From positions 1 to 64,000 of the forward strand of contig CANMXU010000020.1 of NCBI GenBank assembly GCA_947501935.1: 64,000 bases of DNA, written 5' to 3'. Position 1 is the first letter of the stretch. Each line of letters begins with the position of its first letter. The notes under the pieces are model-generated. The model made no database searches. It saw nothing but the letters and a program-made list of their open reading frames with translations, and was not told the origin of the DNA. The position numbers were made by a program, and so were the translations under genes. This DNA is from an uncultured Alteromonadaceae bacterium (GTDB taxonomy: Bacteria > Pseudomonadota > Gammaproteobacteria > Enterobacterales > Alteromonadaceae). This document shows, in pieces, positions 54,536 to 63,146 of the stretch.

Positions 54536-54568
54536 TAAAAACCGTTGAGTTACTTCAACGGTTTTTTT
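54536..54568 (+). terminator. Terminator after the TonB receptor
   Basis: AAAAACCGTTGA-GTTACT-TCAACGGTTTTTTT. Confidence 0.9.
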
Positions 54569-54807
54569 ATGTCTAAAATTCAGTTTCGCTTAAGTTGCTT
54601 TATATAGGCTGAAAACAAGTTAATTATGACCAGTCAGTCATTGCTAATTGCTTCTGTACTCAACTACACTGTTAACATGTAAATATGTGAGTTAAAACAA
54701 AGTGCTGCCATTAAATCTTAATCACATATTGAAGAATGACCTGTGTTGTTGCTAATGCTTAAGTAAAAGTTTACTGGCGTCATAGCTCAGTTTATAAAGG
54801 AAATATT

Positions 54808-55467
54808 ATGCGTATATTATTAGTTGAAGATGATTACCAATTAGGTGAGTCATTAAAGTCTGCTTTAAGTAGCGAAAATTATGCGGTTGATTTAGAACGC
54901 GATGGCGCCAATGTTTTACCTTTATTACGTGCTGGCGATTACGACTTAATGGTGCTTGATTTGGGCTTACCTAATGTTTCAGGCGATGAAATTTTAAAAA
55001 AAATACGGGCAGCTGATGATCCTTTACCTGTCTTAGTGCTAACGGCGCGTAATACCACCGAAGATATGATCGAAGGTTTAGACTTAGGCGCAGATGATTA
55101 TTTAACCAAGCCTTTTGATATTGATGAATTATTTGCTCGATTACGATCGCTGCATCGTCGAAGTTCAGGCCGAGCAAGACCAGTACTCATTTCAGGTGAT
55201 GTTGAACTAGAGCCTAAAACCCAAGTAGTCACCAAAGCCGGTGAAAACGTCACGTTAACCGCTAAAGAGCTATCAGTATTAGAAGCGTTAATGACCAATG
55301 CCGGTCGCTTTGTTTCTAAAAGCAGATTAGAAGAGGGTATGTATACCTGGGGCGATGAAATAGAAAGCAATACCGTAGAAGTGTATATCTCACGCTTAAG
55401 AAAATATTTTGGCAGCGGTTTTATTGAAACACTGCGCAGCGTAGGCTACCGAGTTAAAAAAGGATGA
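54808..55467 (+). CDS. OmpR-family response regulator (QseB/PmrA-like)
   Basis: 219 residues. The receiver has phosphoacceptor Asp51 (DLMVLDLGLPNVSGDE), the acidic pair in VEDD and Lys in LTKPFD. A winged-helix output domain follows (about 125–218: TLTAKELSVLEALMTNAGRFVSKSRLEE, VEVYISRLRKYFG, LRSVGYRVKK). The 3' end overlaps the sensor kinase gene by 4 bp. Confidence 0.94.
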   Translation: MRILLVEDDYQLGESLKSALSSENYAVDLERDGANVLPLLRAGDYDLMVLDLGLPNVSGDEILKKIRAADDPLPVLVLTARNTTEDMIEGLDLGADDYLTKPFDIDELFARLRSLHRRSSGRARPVLISGDVELEPKTQVVTKAGENVTLTAKELSVLEALMTNAGRFVSKSRLEEGMYTWGDEIESNTVEVYISRLRKYFGSGFIETLRSVGYRVKKG

Positions 55468-56840
55468 AATATTCACTTAAAACTCGGATGATTTTTTTTG
55501 GCCTTTTCCTCCACGCCTTTATTTGGTTATTAGCCACATCAGCCGCGTCATATACCACAGCTCAAGTAATTTTCGAAAATTTAGATAAAGACTTGAAAGA
55601 GCAAACCGACTTTGTTCGTTTTTCATCAAGATTATTTCAAAGTTTTTATACACGCTTTGATGTTAATGACGGTTATGACCCCATGCGCGATGGTGCTGAA
55701 ATCAGTGAAAGCATTGGCTGGAAGCATATCAACGTTGTTATTTGGAGCATGCAGGGAAACCTTATTTTTCGCTCAACACAAGCGCCAGGCTTTGATTTAC
55801 CAACTAAAAACGGCTTTAGTGATGAAAGCTTTATTCAACAAGGTAAAGAGAATAAGTGGCGCTTATATAGTGAAAATATAGATGATATTTTTTGGGTTAC
55901 AGTTGGTACCAATACTAAAGAGGCGCGGCAAAGTGCTTACGATTTTGGTTTAAAAGCACTTTATCCGATGATATTAATTATTCCTTTAACCATTTTTGCG
56001 GTATTTTTGGGCAGTAAAAAGGGCTTAAGTAGCATTAATAAAGTTGCTCGGGAAGTCACTAATCGTAAGCCTAATTCACTTACCTTAATTTCCGAGCATA
56101 ATGTTCCTGAAGAAGTATACCCGGTGGTTTCGTCTTTAAATGGTTTATTAAAGCGGCTAAAAAGCGCCATTGAAAACGAACACCGTTTTACTGCCAATTC
56201 AGCCCATGAGTTACAAACACCATTAGCAGCGATAAAAACTGAACTGCAATTATGTCAAAGAAGAACCGACGATCCTGAAGTGGCAAAAGATCTAAACCGA
56301 ATTGCCACTAGGGTTGATCGAGCGGTCTATACCGTTAAACAACTATTAACTTTAGCTCGTATAGAATCTGAAGATGTGCAATTACACATGGACGCGCTAG
56401 ATTTACGCACTATCGTTAGTGACGATTTAGCGGATTTAGCCCATATTGCTGTAGAAAGAGAGTTACAGATCAATTACCCCGATGCTGAGCCATGGCTGAT
56501 TAATGGTAGCAAAGAGAGTTTAAGCATATTAATTCGTAACTTACTGACCAATGCTTTTCGTTATACCACCCAAGGTGGCGTAGTTGAGGTTGGCGCTAAG
56601 GTTTTACCTAACACAATAAAATTTTACGTTGCTAATGATAGTGTCGCTATCACTGCCCAAGAACGCGAGAAAATGGTTGATAGTTTTTATCGGCTCCCTG
56701 GTAATGAAATGCCTGGCGCAGGCCTTGGTTTATCGATTGTTCAGCGTATTGTTGAGGTTCATCAAGCCCAACTGGAAATTGGTGCCTGGAAAAATAATGA
56801 TGGCGTTAAAGTAACCGTATCTTTCTCGCGACTCAGTTAA
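55464..56840 (+). CDS. Sensor histidine kinase (QseC-like)
   Basis: 458 residues. Two membrane segments (FFGLFLHAFIWLLATSAASY near 11–30 and YPMILIIPLTIFAVFLGS near 170) flank a periplasmic sensor part. The H box is FTANSAHELQTPLAA with His248. N box: LSILIRNLLTNAFRYT. G box: GAGLGLSIVQRIVEVHQ. It autophosphorylates and passes phosphate to the overlapping OmpR-type regulator. The signal is unknown. It may control the downstream sugar-acid genes, which start 92 bp later. Confidence 0.94.
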   Translation: MKYSLKTRMIFFGLFLHAFIWLLATSAASYTTAQVIFENLDKDLKEQTDFVRFSSRLFQSFYTRFDVNDGYDPMRDGAEISESIGWKHINVVIWSMQGNLIFRSTQAPGFDLPTKNGFSDESFIQQGKENKWRLYSENIDDIFWVTVGTNTKEARQSAYDFGLKALYPMILIIPLTIFAVFLGSKKGLSSINKVAREVTNRKPNSLTLISEHNVPEEVYPVVSSLNGLLKRLKSAIENEHRFTANSAHELQTPLAAIKTELQLCQRRTDDPEVAKDLNRIATRVDRAVYTVKQLLTLARIESEDVQLHMDALDLRTIVSDDLADLAHIAVERELQINYPDAEPWLINGSKESLSILIRNLLTNAFRYTTQGGVVEVGAKVLPNTIKFYVANDSVAITAQEREKMVDSFYRLPGNEMPGAGLGLSIVQRIVEVHQAQLEIGAWKNNDGVKVTVSFSRLS

Positions 56841-56931
56841 CGATTTTATCGAATAATTCACTCCATTCAGATCCATTTCAGCTCAGGTTCATATTATCCC
56901 TCTTAGGTTAGTCAAATACCAAGGGGATAAT

Positions 56932-57669
56932 ATGACAAAGGTAGCAGTGATCACCGGTGGTGGTTCAGGCATTGGTTTATCAACCAGTAAAATCCTTAAA
57001 AAGCAGGGCTATACAGTAGTAGCCTTAGGCAGAAAACATACACCAGAACTTATAGCTGAAGACATTAACTTTATTCGTTGTGATGTCAGCTCAGGTCAAG
57101 AGATTAAACAAGCCATTGATACTATTGTTGCCGAGCATGGCTCGATTGATTGTTTAATCAATAATGCCGGGGTACTTTCATACGGAACTGCAGTAGAAAT
57201 CAGTGAAGAAGACTGGGACTACGTCATGGCTGTTAATGTAAAAGGGCCATTCTTGTGCGCTAAATACACCATTCCACACATGAACGATGGTGCCATTATT
57301 ATTAATGTTGCCAGTGTTCAATCGTACGTTGCCCAACCTTTTGTTGCCGCTTATGCAACCAGTAAAGCCGCTATTTTAGGTTTAACTCGTACCATCGCTA
57401 TCGATTTTGCGCCCAAAGTTCGCTGTGTCACTGTGTGTCCGGGCACTATTGATACGCCAATGCTGCATGATGCATTAAAAGAAGCGGCTGATCCTAAAGC
57501 CATGTTAAACGAGCTTAATGAAAGTCACTTAACTAAACGTATCGGCCAGGCAGATGAAGTAGGCGAGCTAATTGCGTTCTTATGTACTGACAAATGCACA
57601 TTTATCAATGGGCAATCTATTCGTGTTGATGGCGGTCTTGGCATTGACATGGGTGGAAGTAAAAACTAA
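56932..57669 (+). CDS. Short-chain dehydrogenase/reductase (sugar-acid type)
   Basis: 245 residues of the classical SDR fold. NAD-binding GGGSGIG near residues 9–15, NNAGVLSYG, and catalytic Y-x3-K in AAYATSKAAIL preceded by NVASVQS. The end GQSIRVDGGLG is family-typical. Closest in feel to 2-keto-3-deoxy-sugar-acid dehydrogenases, and it is followed 6 bp later by an enolase-superfamily dehydratase. I infer that it oxidises a deoxy-keto sugar acid. Confidence 0.88.
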   Translation: MTKVAVITGGGSGIGLSTSKILKKQGYTVVALGRKHTPELIAEDINFIRCDVSSGQEIKQAIDTIVAEHGSIDCLINNAGVLSYGTAVEISEEDWDYVMAVNVKGPFLCAKYTIPHMNDGAIIINVASVQSYVAQPFVAAYATSKAAILGLTRTIAIDFAPKVRCVTVCPGTIDTPMLHDALKEAADPKAMLNELNESHLTKRIGQADEVGELIAFLCTDKCTFINGQSIRVDGGLGIDMGGSKN

Positions 57670-57675
57670 GGAAGC

Positions 57676-58881
57676 ATGATGAAAATTACTAAAATTGAAA
57701 CCGTTAGATTAACTGAATATGGCAACTTGTGTTGGGTGCAAATTCATACTGACGAAGGTTATGTAGGCTTAGGTGAAACCTTTATGGGGCCTGCTGCTGT
57801 CGAAGCTTACATACATGAAACGGTTGCGCCGTATTTATTAGGCAAAAATCCATTACATATCGACAAACACTGGCGCGAGCTTTACGGTTATTTAGGATTT
57901 CGCAGTAGCGGCGTTGAAATGCGTGGCAACTCAGCGGTTGATATTGCTCTATGGGATATTTGGGGTAAAAAAACAAAACAGCCTATTTATCAACTGTTAG
58001 GTGGTAAATCACGAGATACCATTCGTACCTACAATACCTGTGCGGGTTATTCGTATATCCGATCATCAGAAGGTCAAACCTCAGATAATTGGGGCTTACC
58101 AAGTGAAGAGCCCGAAGGACCGTATGAAGATTTAGATGCCTTTTTACATCGCGCCGACGAGCTTGCTATTAGCTTGTTAGATCAAGGCATCACGGCGATG
58201 AAAATTTGGCCATTTGATTCTGCTGCTGAAGAAAACGACGGCCAATTTATCACCAGCGAGCAACTTGAACAGGCTTTAGAGCCATTTAAGAAAATTCGTG
58301 CAGCAGTTGGTAATAAAATGGACATTATGGTCGAGTGTCATTCGTTATGGAACTTACCAACAGCGATTAAAATTTCAAAAGCATTAGAGCCATACGCGCC
58401 AATGTGGATTGAAGATCCGGTTAAAATGGACAGTTTGTCTGTAATTAAAGAATTTAGAAACAGAACAACTATACCGGTAACCGCCAGTGAAACAATCGCG
58501 ACCCGTTGGGGCTTTAAAGACCTGCTAGAAAACAATGCTACTGATTTTGTCATGCTAGATATTGGCTGGGTTGGCGGTATATCTGAAGCGAAAAAAATAT
58601 CAACGATGGCAGAAGCTTACCAATTGCCAGTTGCCCCGCATGATTGTACGGGACCTGTAGTATTAACGGCTTCATGTCACTTATCGTTGAATGCGCCAAA
58701 CGCGGTTATTCAAGAGTCTGTTCGTGCACTTTATACCGGATGGTATACCCAAGTGATGGATAATTTACCGGAAGTTAAAGACGGAAATATTACCCCACCT
58801 AAAGGTGATGGCTTAGGTATGCAGTTCAAACCAGAGGTATTTGAACGCTCTGATTTAGTTCTCAAAACTAGTGAATTATAG
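57676..58881 (+). CDS. Enolase-superfamily sugar-acid dehydratase (MR/MLE)
   Basis: 401 residues of the mandelate racemase/muconate lactonising group. Barrel residues: MKIWPFD (general-acid/base Lys), metal ligands in VECHSLWN, WIEDPV and ASETIATRWG, and the His–Asp-type segment APHDCTGPV. The capping domain starts MKITKIETVRLTEYG. These are features of aldonic-acid dehydratases. It begins 6 bp after the SDR gene. The precise sugar acid cannot be read from sequence. Confidence 0.88.
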   Translation: MMKITKIETVRLTEYGNLCWVQIHTDEGYVGLGETFMGPAAVEAYIHETVAPYLLGKNPLHIDKHWRELYGYLGFRSSGVEMRGNSAVDIALWDIWGKKTKQPIYQLLGGKSRDTIRTYNTCAGYSYIRSSEGQTSDNWGLPSEEPEGPYEDLDAFLHRADELAISLLDQGITAMKIWPFDSAAEENDGQFITSEQLEQALEPFKKIRAAVGNKMDIMVECHSLWNLPTAIKISKALEPYAPMWIEDPVKMDSLSVIKEFRNRTTIPVTASETIATRWGFKDLLENNATDFVMLDIGWVGGISEAKKISTMAEAYQLPVAPHDCTGPVVLTASCHLSLNAPNAVIQESVRALYTGWYTQVMDNLPEVKDGNITPPKGDGLGMQFKPEVFERSDLVLKTSEL

Positions 58882-58889
58882 ATAAAAGT

Positions 58890-58918
58890 TTGGCAGAGAA
58901 AGGTACTGCCTCTGCCAA
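58890..58918 (+). promoter_or_regulatory. Intercistronic hairpin
   Basis: TTGGCAGAG and CTCTGCCAA form a 9-bp stem with an 11-nt loop and no T run. It lies between the dehydratase and the FAH gene; a possible mRNA-processing or stability element. Confidence 0.5.
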
Positions 58919-58935
58919 TATTTAGAGGAAATTAA

Positions 58936-59775
58936 ATGAAATTATTACGTGTCGGGCCAAAAGGCCAAGAAAAACCAGCCGCCATTGACAAAAATGGCGA
59001 TATTAGAGATTTATCTTACCTTATTGAAGATATTTCATCGGCGCACTTATCTGAACAAGCACTAAGTCAACTTGCTGAAAATGACCTAACTAGCTTACCG
59101 TTAGTACCTGATGATACTCGCATTGGCCCGTGTGTAGCTGATGTTGGTAAGTTTGTTTGTGTTGGTTTAAATTATGCCGACCATGCTGAAGAATCAGGCA
59201 TGCCGATTCCAAAAGAGCCGATCATTTTTAACAAGTGGACCAGCGCAATTTGTGGTCCAAATGATGATATTGTAAAACCGCAAGGCAGCACTAAATTAGA
59301 CTGGGAAGTTGAATTAGGCATTGTTATTGGCAAAACCGCTAAGAATGTTAGTGAAGCTGATGCTAACGCGTATATTGCTGGGTTTTGTTTGATCAATGAC
59401 GTTTCTGAGCGCGCATTCCAGCTAGATATTAGCGGCGGTCAATGGGATAAAGGTAAAGGCTGCGATACTTTTGGCCCGTTAGGTCCTTGGTTAGTGACAA
59501 AAGATGAAATTGAAGACGTACTCAATTTAGGCATGAAATTAGAAGTAAACGGTAAAGTTTTCCAAAACGGCAATACCAAAACGATGATCTTCAAGCCTGA
59601 CTTTTTAGTTAGCGACTTAAGCAAGTACATGACCTTACAACCGGGTGATGTTATTTCAACAGGTACGCCTCCGGGTGTTGGGCTTGGTCAAACTCCTCCT
59701 GTTTACTTAAACGTTGGTGATAAAATTAAATTATCAATTGAAGGTTTAGGCGAGCAAAATCAAGTCGTTGTGTAA
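58936..59775 (+). CDS. Fumarylacetoacetate hydrolase-family diketo-acid hydrolase
   Basis: 279 residues. The FAH core (about 70–279): KFVCVGLNYADHAEESGMP, WEVELGIVIGK with Glu metal ligands, INDVSERAFQ and GDVISTGTPPGVG. It matches the length and order of 2,4-diketo-3-deoxy-sugar-acid hydrolases. With the SDR and dehydratase it would form the three-step non-phosphorylating route sugar acid to 2-keto-3-deoxy acid to 2,4-diketo acid to pyruvate plus a hydroxy acid, as known for L-fuconate or L-rhamnonate. AGAGGAAAT precedes ATG. Confidence 0.87.
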   Translation: MKLLRVGPKGQEKPAAIDKNGDIRDLSYLIEDISSAHLSEQALSQLAENDLTSLPLVPDDTRIGPCVADVGKFVCVGLNYADHAEESGMPIPKEPIIFNKWTSAICGPNDDIVKPQGSTKLDWEVELGIVIGKTAKNVSEADANAYIAGFCLINDVSERAFQLDISGGQWDKGKGCDTFGPLGPWLVTKDEIEDVLNLGMKLEVNGKVFQNGNTKTMIFKPDFLVSDLSKYMTLQPGDVISTGTPPGVGLGQTPPVYLNVGDKIKLSIEGLGEQNQVVV

Positions 59776-59831
59776 ATCGCAATAGGGTAATTGCTAAAGT
59801 CACGGCATTACAGCAATGATGTTCAGTAACT

Positions 59832-59870
59832 AAAAAGCGGTAAATCAATCACTTGATTTACCGCTTTTTT
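59832..59870. terminator. Bidirectional terminator between convergent operons
   Basis: AAAAAGCGGTAAATCAA-TCAC-TTGATTTACCGCTTTTTT. Confidence 0.9.
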
Positions 59871-59895
59871 ATGGCTTTAAATAAAGTCGAATACC

Positions 59896-60312
59896 TTAGA
59901 AGACTTTCACAACTTTCACCGAAGCATCAACATTTTTGTTATCGATATAGGCAATTGCATTGGGGTTATTGGCGACAAAAGCCTTAACATCAGTTTCTAA
60001 GGTAAGTTCTTTTGGCGCAGAGCCTTTACCCGAAAATAATAGCTTTGCCCAGTACGCCTTAATTTGGCTAGCACTGCGGTTTAATGCTTTTTGCTGAAAC
60101 TCATCTCGTACTGCATTTTTCATGGGTAAATTAATCGCTATTGCCTTTTGTTGGCCGGAGAAGCTTTTTTGCTTTTTTAAGAAAATTTTAGCTATTTGCT
60201 GATCACTCAACTGAGCGTTATTGCTCGGGTGAACAATCACAGCAACATCAGCAAAAGTTACACTAGTAAAAGTTAAAAGGCTGGTCATGCAAATTAGTTT
60301 AAATAATTTCAT
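59896..60312 (-). CDS. Small PstS-like phosphate-binding-type protein
   Basis: 138 residues. Signal peptide MKLFKLICMTSLLTFTSVTFA, then a single PBP-like domain (VAVIVHPSNNAQLSDQQIAKIFLKKQKSF, ALNRSASQIKAYWAKLLFSGKGSAP, AIAYIDNKNVDASVKVVKVF). The SDQQIAKIFLKK segment is typical of the small 'phosphate ABC transporter substrate-binding' proteins of marine gammaproteobacteria. It is about half the length of PstS, so true phosphate binding is doubtful. It lies 11 bp after the porin gene. Confidence 0.85.
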   Translation of the reverse strand: MKLFKLICMTSLLTFTSVTFADVAVIVHPSNNAQLSDQQIAKIFLKKQKSFSGQQKAIAINLPMKNAVRDEFQQKALNRSASQIKAYWAKLLFSGKGSAPKELTLETDVKAFVANNPNAIAYIDNKNVDASVKVVKVF

Positions 60313-60323
60313 TATGCTATCCG

Positions 60324-61469
60324 TTAAAATACTGTAACTAAGGCGGTTTTGAATACACTGGCGTCGTTAAAGTTGTTATTTTCATCATCAAAGCTGGTGT
60401 ATTCAAACTTTAAAGCAGCCGACGGGTGAAGGTCCCAACGAAGCCCTAGTGTTGTGTACTGGCTTTGCACATTAAAACTATTGGTCAAACCGTTGGTCGC
60501 TGCAATTAAACCGTCAAGCTGTGGTGACAGTCCTACAGGAACATTTTGCGTGATAGCATCTTGCTCAATTTTGGTTTCGCCGTAGGTAATGTGTAAGGTT
60601 AGCTCGTCAATTTGACGGCCAATGGATATAAAGAAGTTTTCAGTTTCACCCAGTGGCGCGCCTTTAACTTCTGAGAAGGTATATTCGCCAAGCACAAATA
60701 ACGAAGTTAAGTCCATTTGAAAACCTAATTCAAAAAACTGAGCATCATCACCAGAAACTTGCACTTGATTTGCCATCTCGTTTTGTCCAAAAGCTCGATA
60801 ACCGTCAGCTAAACCATCAAACACTGGAATATTATGCTCAAAAGTAAAGTAAGCTGCGCGCAGGGTTAACCAGTCACGAGATAAGGTCAATGCTGCACCG
60901 GTTAGTTGTTTTAAGTCTGATTCAATAGCAGCATCATTAAGGTTTATATTTTCTGGGTTAGAGCCGTAAATTGCATGTAAACTCGTATTGAATTCACCAA
61001 AACTGTCGTTGTAAATAACCCCTAAACCATTAAAGGAAGAAAAGGGAATATCGTAAATATTAGCCGGTGGGGTGATCCAATTATAGGCGTACGAAACATC
61101 TAAAAAGTCTGAAAACATATAAAAAGGAATACGTTGACGACCTGCTAATACTTGCACTTTGTCAGTTAATTCATAAGAAAGGTAAGCCCATTCAAATTTA
61201 GGTTCCCAATCATTTTTACCCTTGGCCATCACTTGTGCGACAACACTTAAGCCATCGCCTAAGTCACTAGCCGCTTGTAAAGCAAATAACGAGTCTTGTT
61301 CAAAGCTAACGTCATTATCATAGCGGTACAAGGTTTCATCGCTGCTTAATGTTTTCCCGGCAACGATAGAGGCAAAGCCATTTAAAGTAATTTCGCCATA
61401 GCAAAAAGGTGTTAATGCTGTCATGCAAGCAGCAAAAACTGAAACGTGTTTTTTCATGTTTATTCCCAT
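60324..61469 (-). CDS. Outer-membrane porin-like protein
   Basis: 381 residues (the first codons GINM may be skipped). The signal KHVSVFAACMTALTPFCYG is followed by alternating strands of a 16-strand-type barrel (LNGFASIVAG, VQVLAGRQRIPFYMFSDFLD, WLTLRAAYFTFEH) and a terminal Phe (FKTALVTVF). It belongs to a group of anion-porin-like proteins often paired with the small PstS-like protein. It follows the chemoreceptor by 18 bp. Confidence 0.85.
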   Translation of the reverse strand: MGINMKKHVSVFAACMTALTPFCYGEITLNGFASIVAGKTLSSDETLYRYDNDVSFEQDSLFALQAASDLGDGLSVVAQVMAKGKNDWEPKFEWAYLSYELTDKVQVLAGRQRIPFYMFSDFLDVSYAYNWITPPANIYDIPFSSFNGLGVIYNDSFGEFNTSLHAIYGSNPENINLNDAAIESDLKQLTGAALTLSRDWLTLRAAYFTFEHNIPVFDGLADGYRAFGQNEMANQVQVSGDDAQFFELGFQMDLTSLFVLGEYTFSEVKGAPLGETENFFISIGRQIDELTLHITYGETKIEQDAITQNVPVGLSPQLDGLIAATNGLTNSFNVQSQYTTLGLRWDLHPSAALKFEYTSFDDENNNFNDASVFKTALVTVF

Positions 61470-61487
61470 TAGTGAGTTATTTTATTA

Positions 61488-63119
61488 TTAAACTTTGAAT
61501 TGCAGTGCTACTGTTTCTAGCTCTGAGGCTAGTTGAGTAAGCTGCTGACTAACGTCAACAACATCAGTAGATGATTGAGATGACTCGGTTGCGCAAGCTT
61601 GAATATCGTCGACATGACCTACCATTAAACTAGATACTTGCTGCTGCTCTTCTGTTGCTGTAGCAATGGCACTGTTCATTAGTGCAATGGTATTAATGGT
61701 TTGTGTGATCACATCTAAACTTGTTCCCGCTTCGTTAGCACTTAATACACTCTGTTCAACGCTTTTGCGAGAACCTTCCATTGTGGTGACCGCTTGATTC
61801 GCAGCAGATTCAAGCTGTTCTAAAATAAGGTTAACTTCTTGAGTCGACTCTTGGGTGCGTGACGCTAAATTTCTCACTTCATCAGCAACCACAGCAAAAC
61901 CGCGGCCTTGTTCACCTGCGCGCGCCGCTTCAATGGCGGCGTTTAAGGCCAGTAAATTGGTTTGTTCGGCAATACTTTTAATGACATCCAAAACGACGTT
62001 CACTTTTTGGGTATCGTTTTGTAGTTTCACAATAGTATCTGAAGCTTCAATAATATGGCTTTCGAGTGACTTGATATTGGCTACCGTTGACTCAACCACA
62101 GCTTTGCTTTTATCTGCTTCTTCGTTGGCAGCATCGGCAGAATTTGACGCTTCCGCAGCATTTGAAGTGATCTCAGCAATGCTTAAGCTCATTTCATCAA
62201 CCGCATGACGAGACAGTAAAACGCTGTCAGATTGTTTTGTCAGTGTATGCAAATTTTTTGCAGAAAGTTGAGACACCTTATTAGCCGTTTCAGCAAGGGG
62301 TAGGGCGGTATTGACCACGTTTTGAATAACCCCTTGTAGTTTGGCAATAAAACTATTGAACCATAAAACCAGCTCGCCCATTTCATCTTGGCTTGAAGTA
62401 GTTAAGCGTAAGGTTAAATCACCATTTTCTTGAGCAATCCCTCGCATTGACTGAATGATATCTCTAAGATTTTTATGAATGTTTTGAGCGATAGGAAGCG
62501 CTACGGCAAATAAAACAAACATGGTAATCGCGCCAATAATTAAGCCCAGTTGTGAGGTTTCGCTGGCTCGCTTGGTTACCGACTCAAATGCATTTGTAAA
62601 TGACTGATAACGACTCGTTTGAAAGGCGTTGAGATCATTTTGAACATTGGTTAACTGAGCTGTCATGGTTTGACTGCGCTGAGCTAATGTCGAAAAGTCG
62701 ATGCTGCCATCAACCATTTGCTTTGAAAGGCTAAAAGCGTTTTGATAATAGATATTAAAGTCAGCTAGGATGTTTTCTAGCTGTTCATCGCTGTTTGCAC
62801 GGTTATTGGTATTTCCACTAAAAGCTTTATTAAAGCTATATCGAAATTCATCCGCGTACTGATTAGCATTCGTTAATAAATCACCCTCAGATAAAGTTGC
62901 CGCATTACCAAGTGTTTCTTTTATTTTATCTAAACGAACCAGTCCTAATTCCGCAGTTTGCAAGAGCTTGTATTCAACTTGATAAGCCTGGGTTAATTGT
63001 ACTGATATGTGGTTCATATTAAATAAGCTAACAGCTAAAAATAGGCCAAACCCCAATGTTCCAACAAAGGGGATCAGCAAAATTTTGTACTTTACCGAGA
63101 GAGATTTTATAGAGAGCAT
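61488..63119 (-). CDS. Methyl-accepting chemotaxis protein
   Basis: 543 residues. Two membrane segments ([23 protein letters not shown] and [19 protein letters not shown]) enclose a helical sensor domain of about 160 residues, four-helix-bundle-like. A HAMP domain (about 210–265) follows. The conserved signalling hairpin is seen in [45 protein letters not shown]. It senses a periplasmic ligand. Gene order suggests the ligand is connected to the adjacent porin or the sugar-acid pathway. Confidence 0.93.
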   Translation of the reverse strand: MLSIKSLSVKYKILLIPFVGTLGFGLFLAVSLFNMNHISVQLTQAYQVEYKLLQTAELGLVRLDKIKETLGNAATLSEGDLLTNANQYADEFRYSFNKAFSGNTNNRANSDEQLENILADFNIYYQNAFSLSKQMVDGSIDFSTLAQRSQTMTAQLTNVQNDLNAFQTSRYQSFTNAFESVTKRASETSQLGLIIGAITMFVLFAVALPIAQNIHKNLRDIIQSMRGIAQENGDLTLRLTTSSQDEMGELVLWFNSFIAKLQGVIQNVVNTALPLAETANKVSQLSAKNLHTLTKQSDSVLLSRHAVDEMSLSIAEITSNAAEASNSADAANEEADKSKAVVESTVANIKSLESHIIEASDTIVKLQNDTQKVNVVLDVIKSIAEQTNLLALNAAIEAARAGEQGRGFAVVADEVRNLASRTQESTQEVNLILEQLESAANQAVTTMEGSRKSVEQSVLSANEAGTSLDVITQTINTIALMNSAIATATEEQQQVSSLMVGHVDDIQACATESSQSSTDVVDVSQQLTQLASELETVALQFKV

Positions 63120-63146
63120 AAGATTAGTTTTCGTTTACTTATATAA

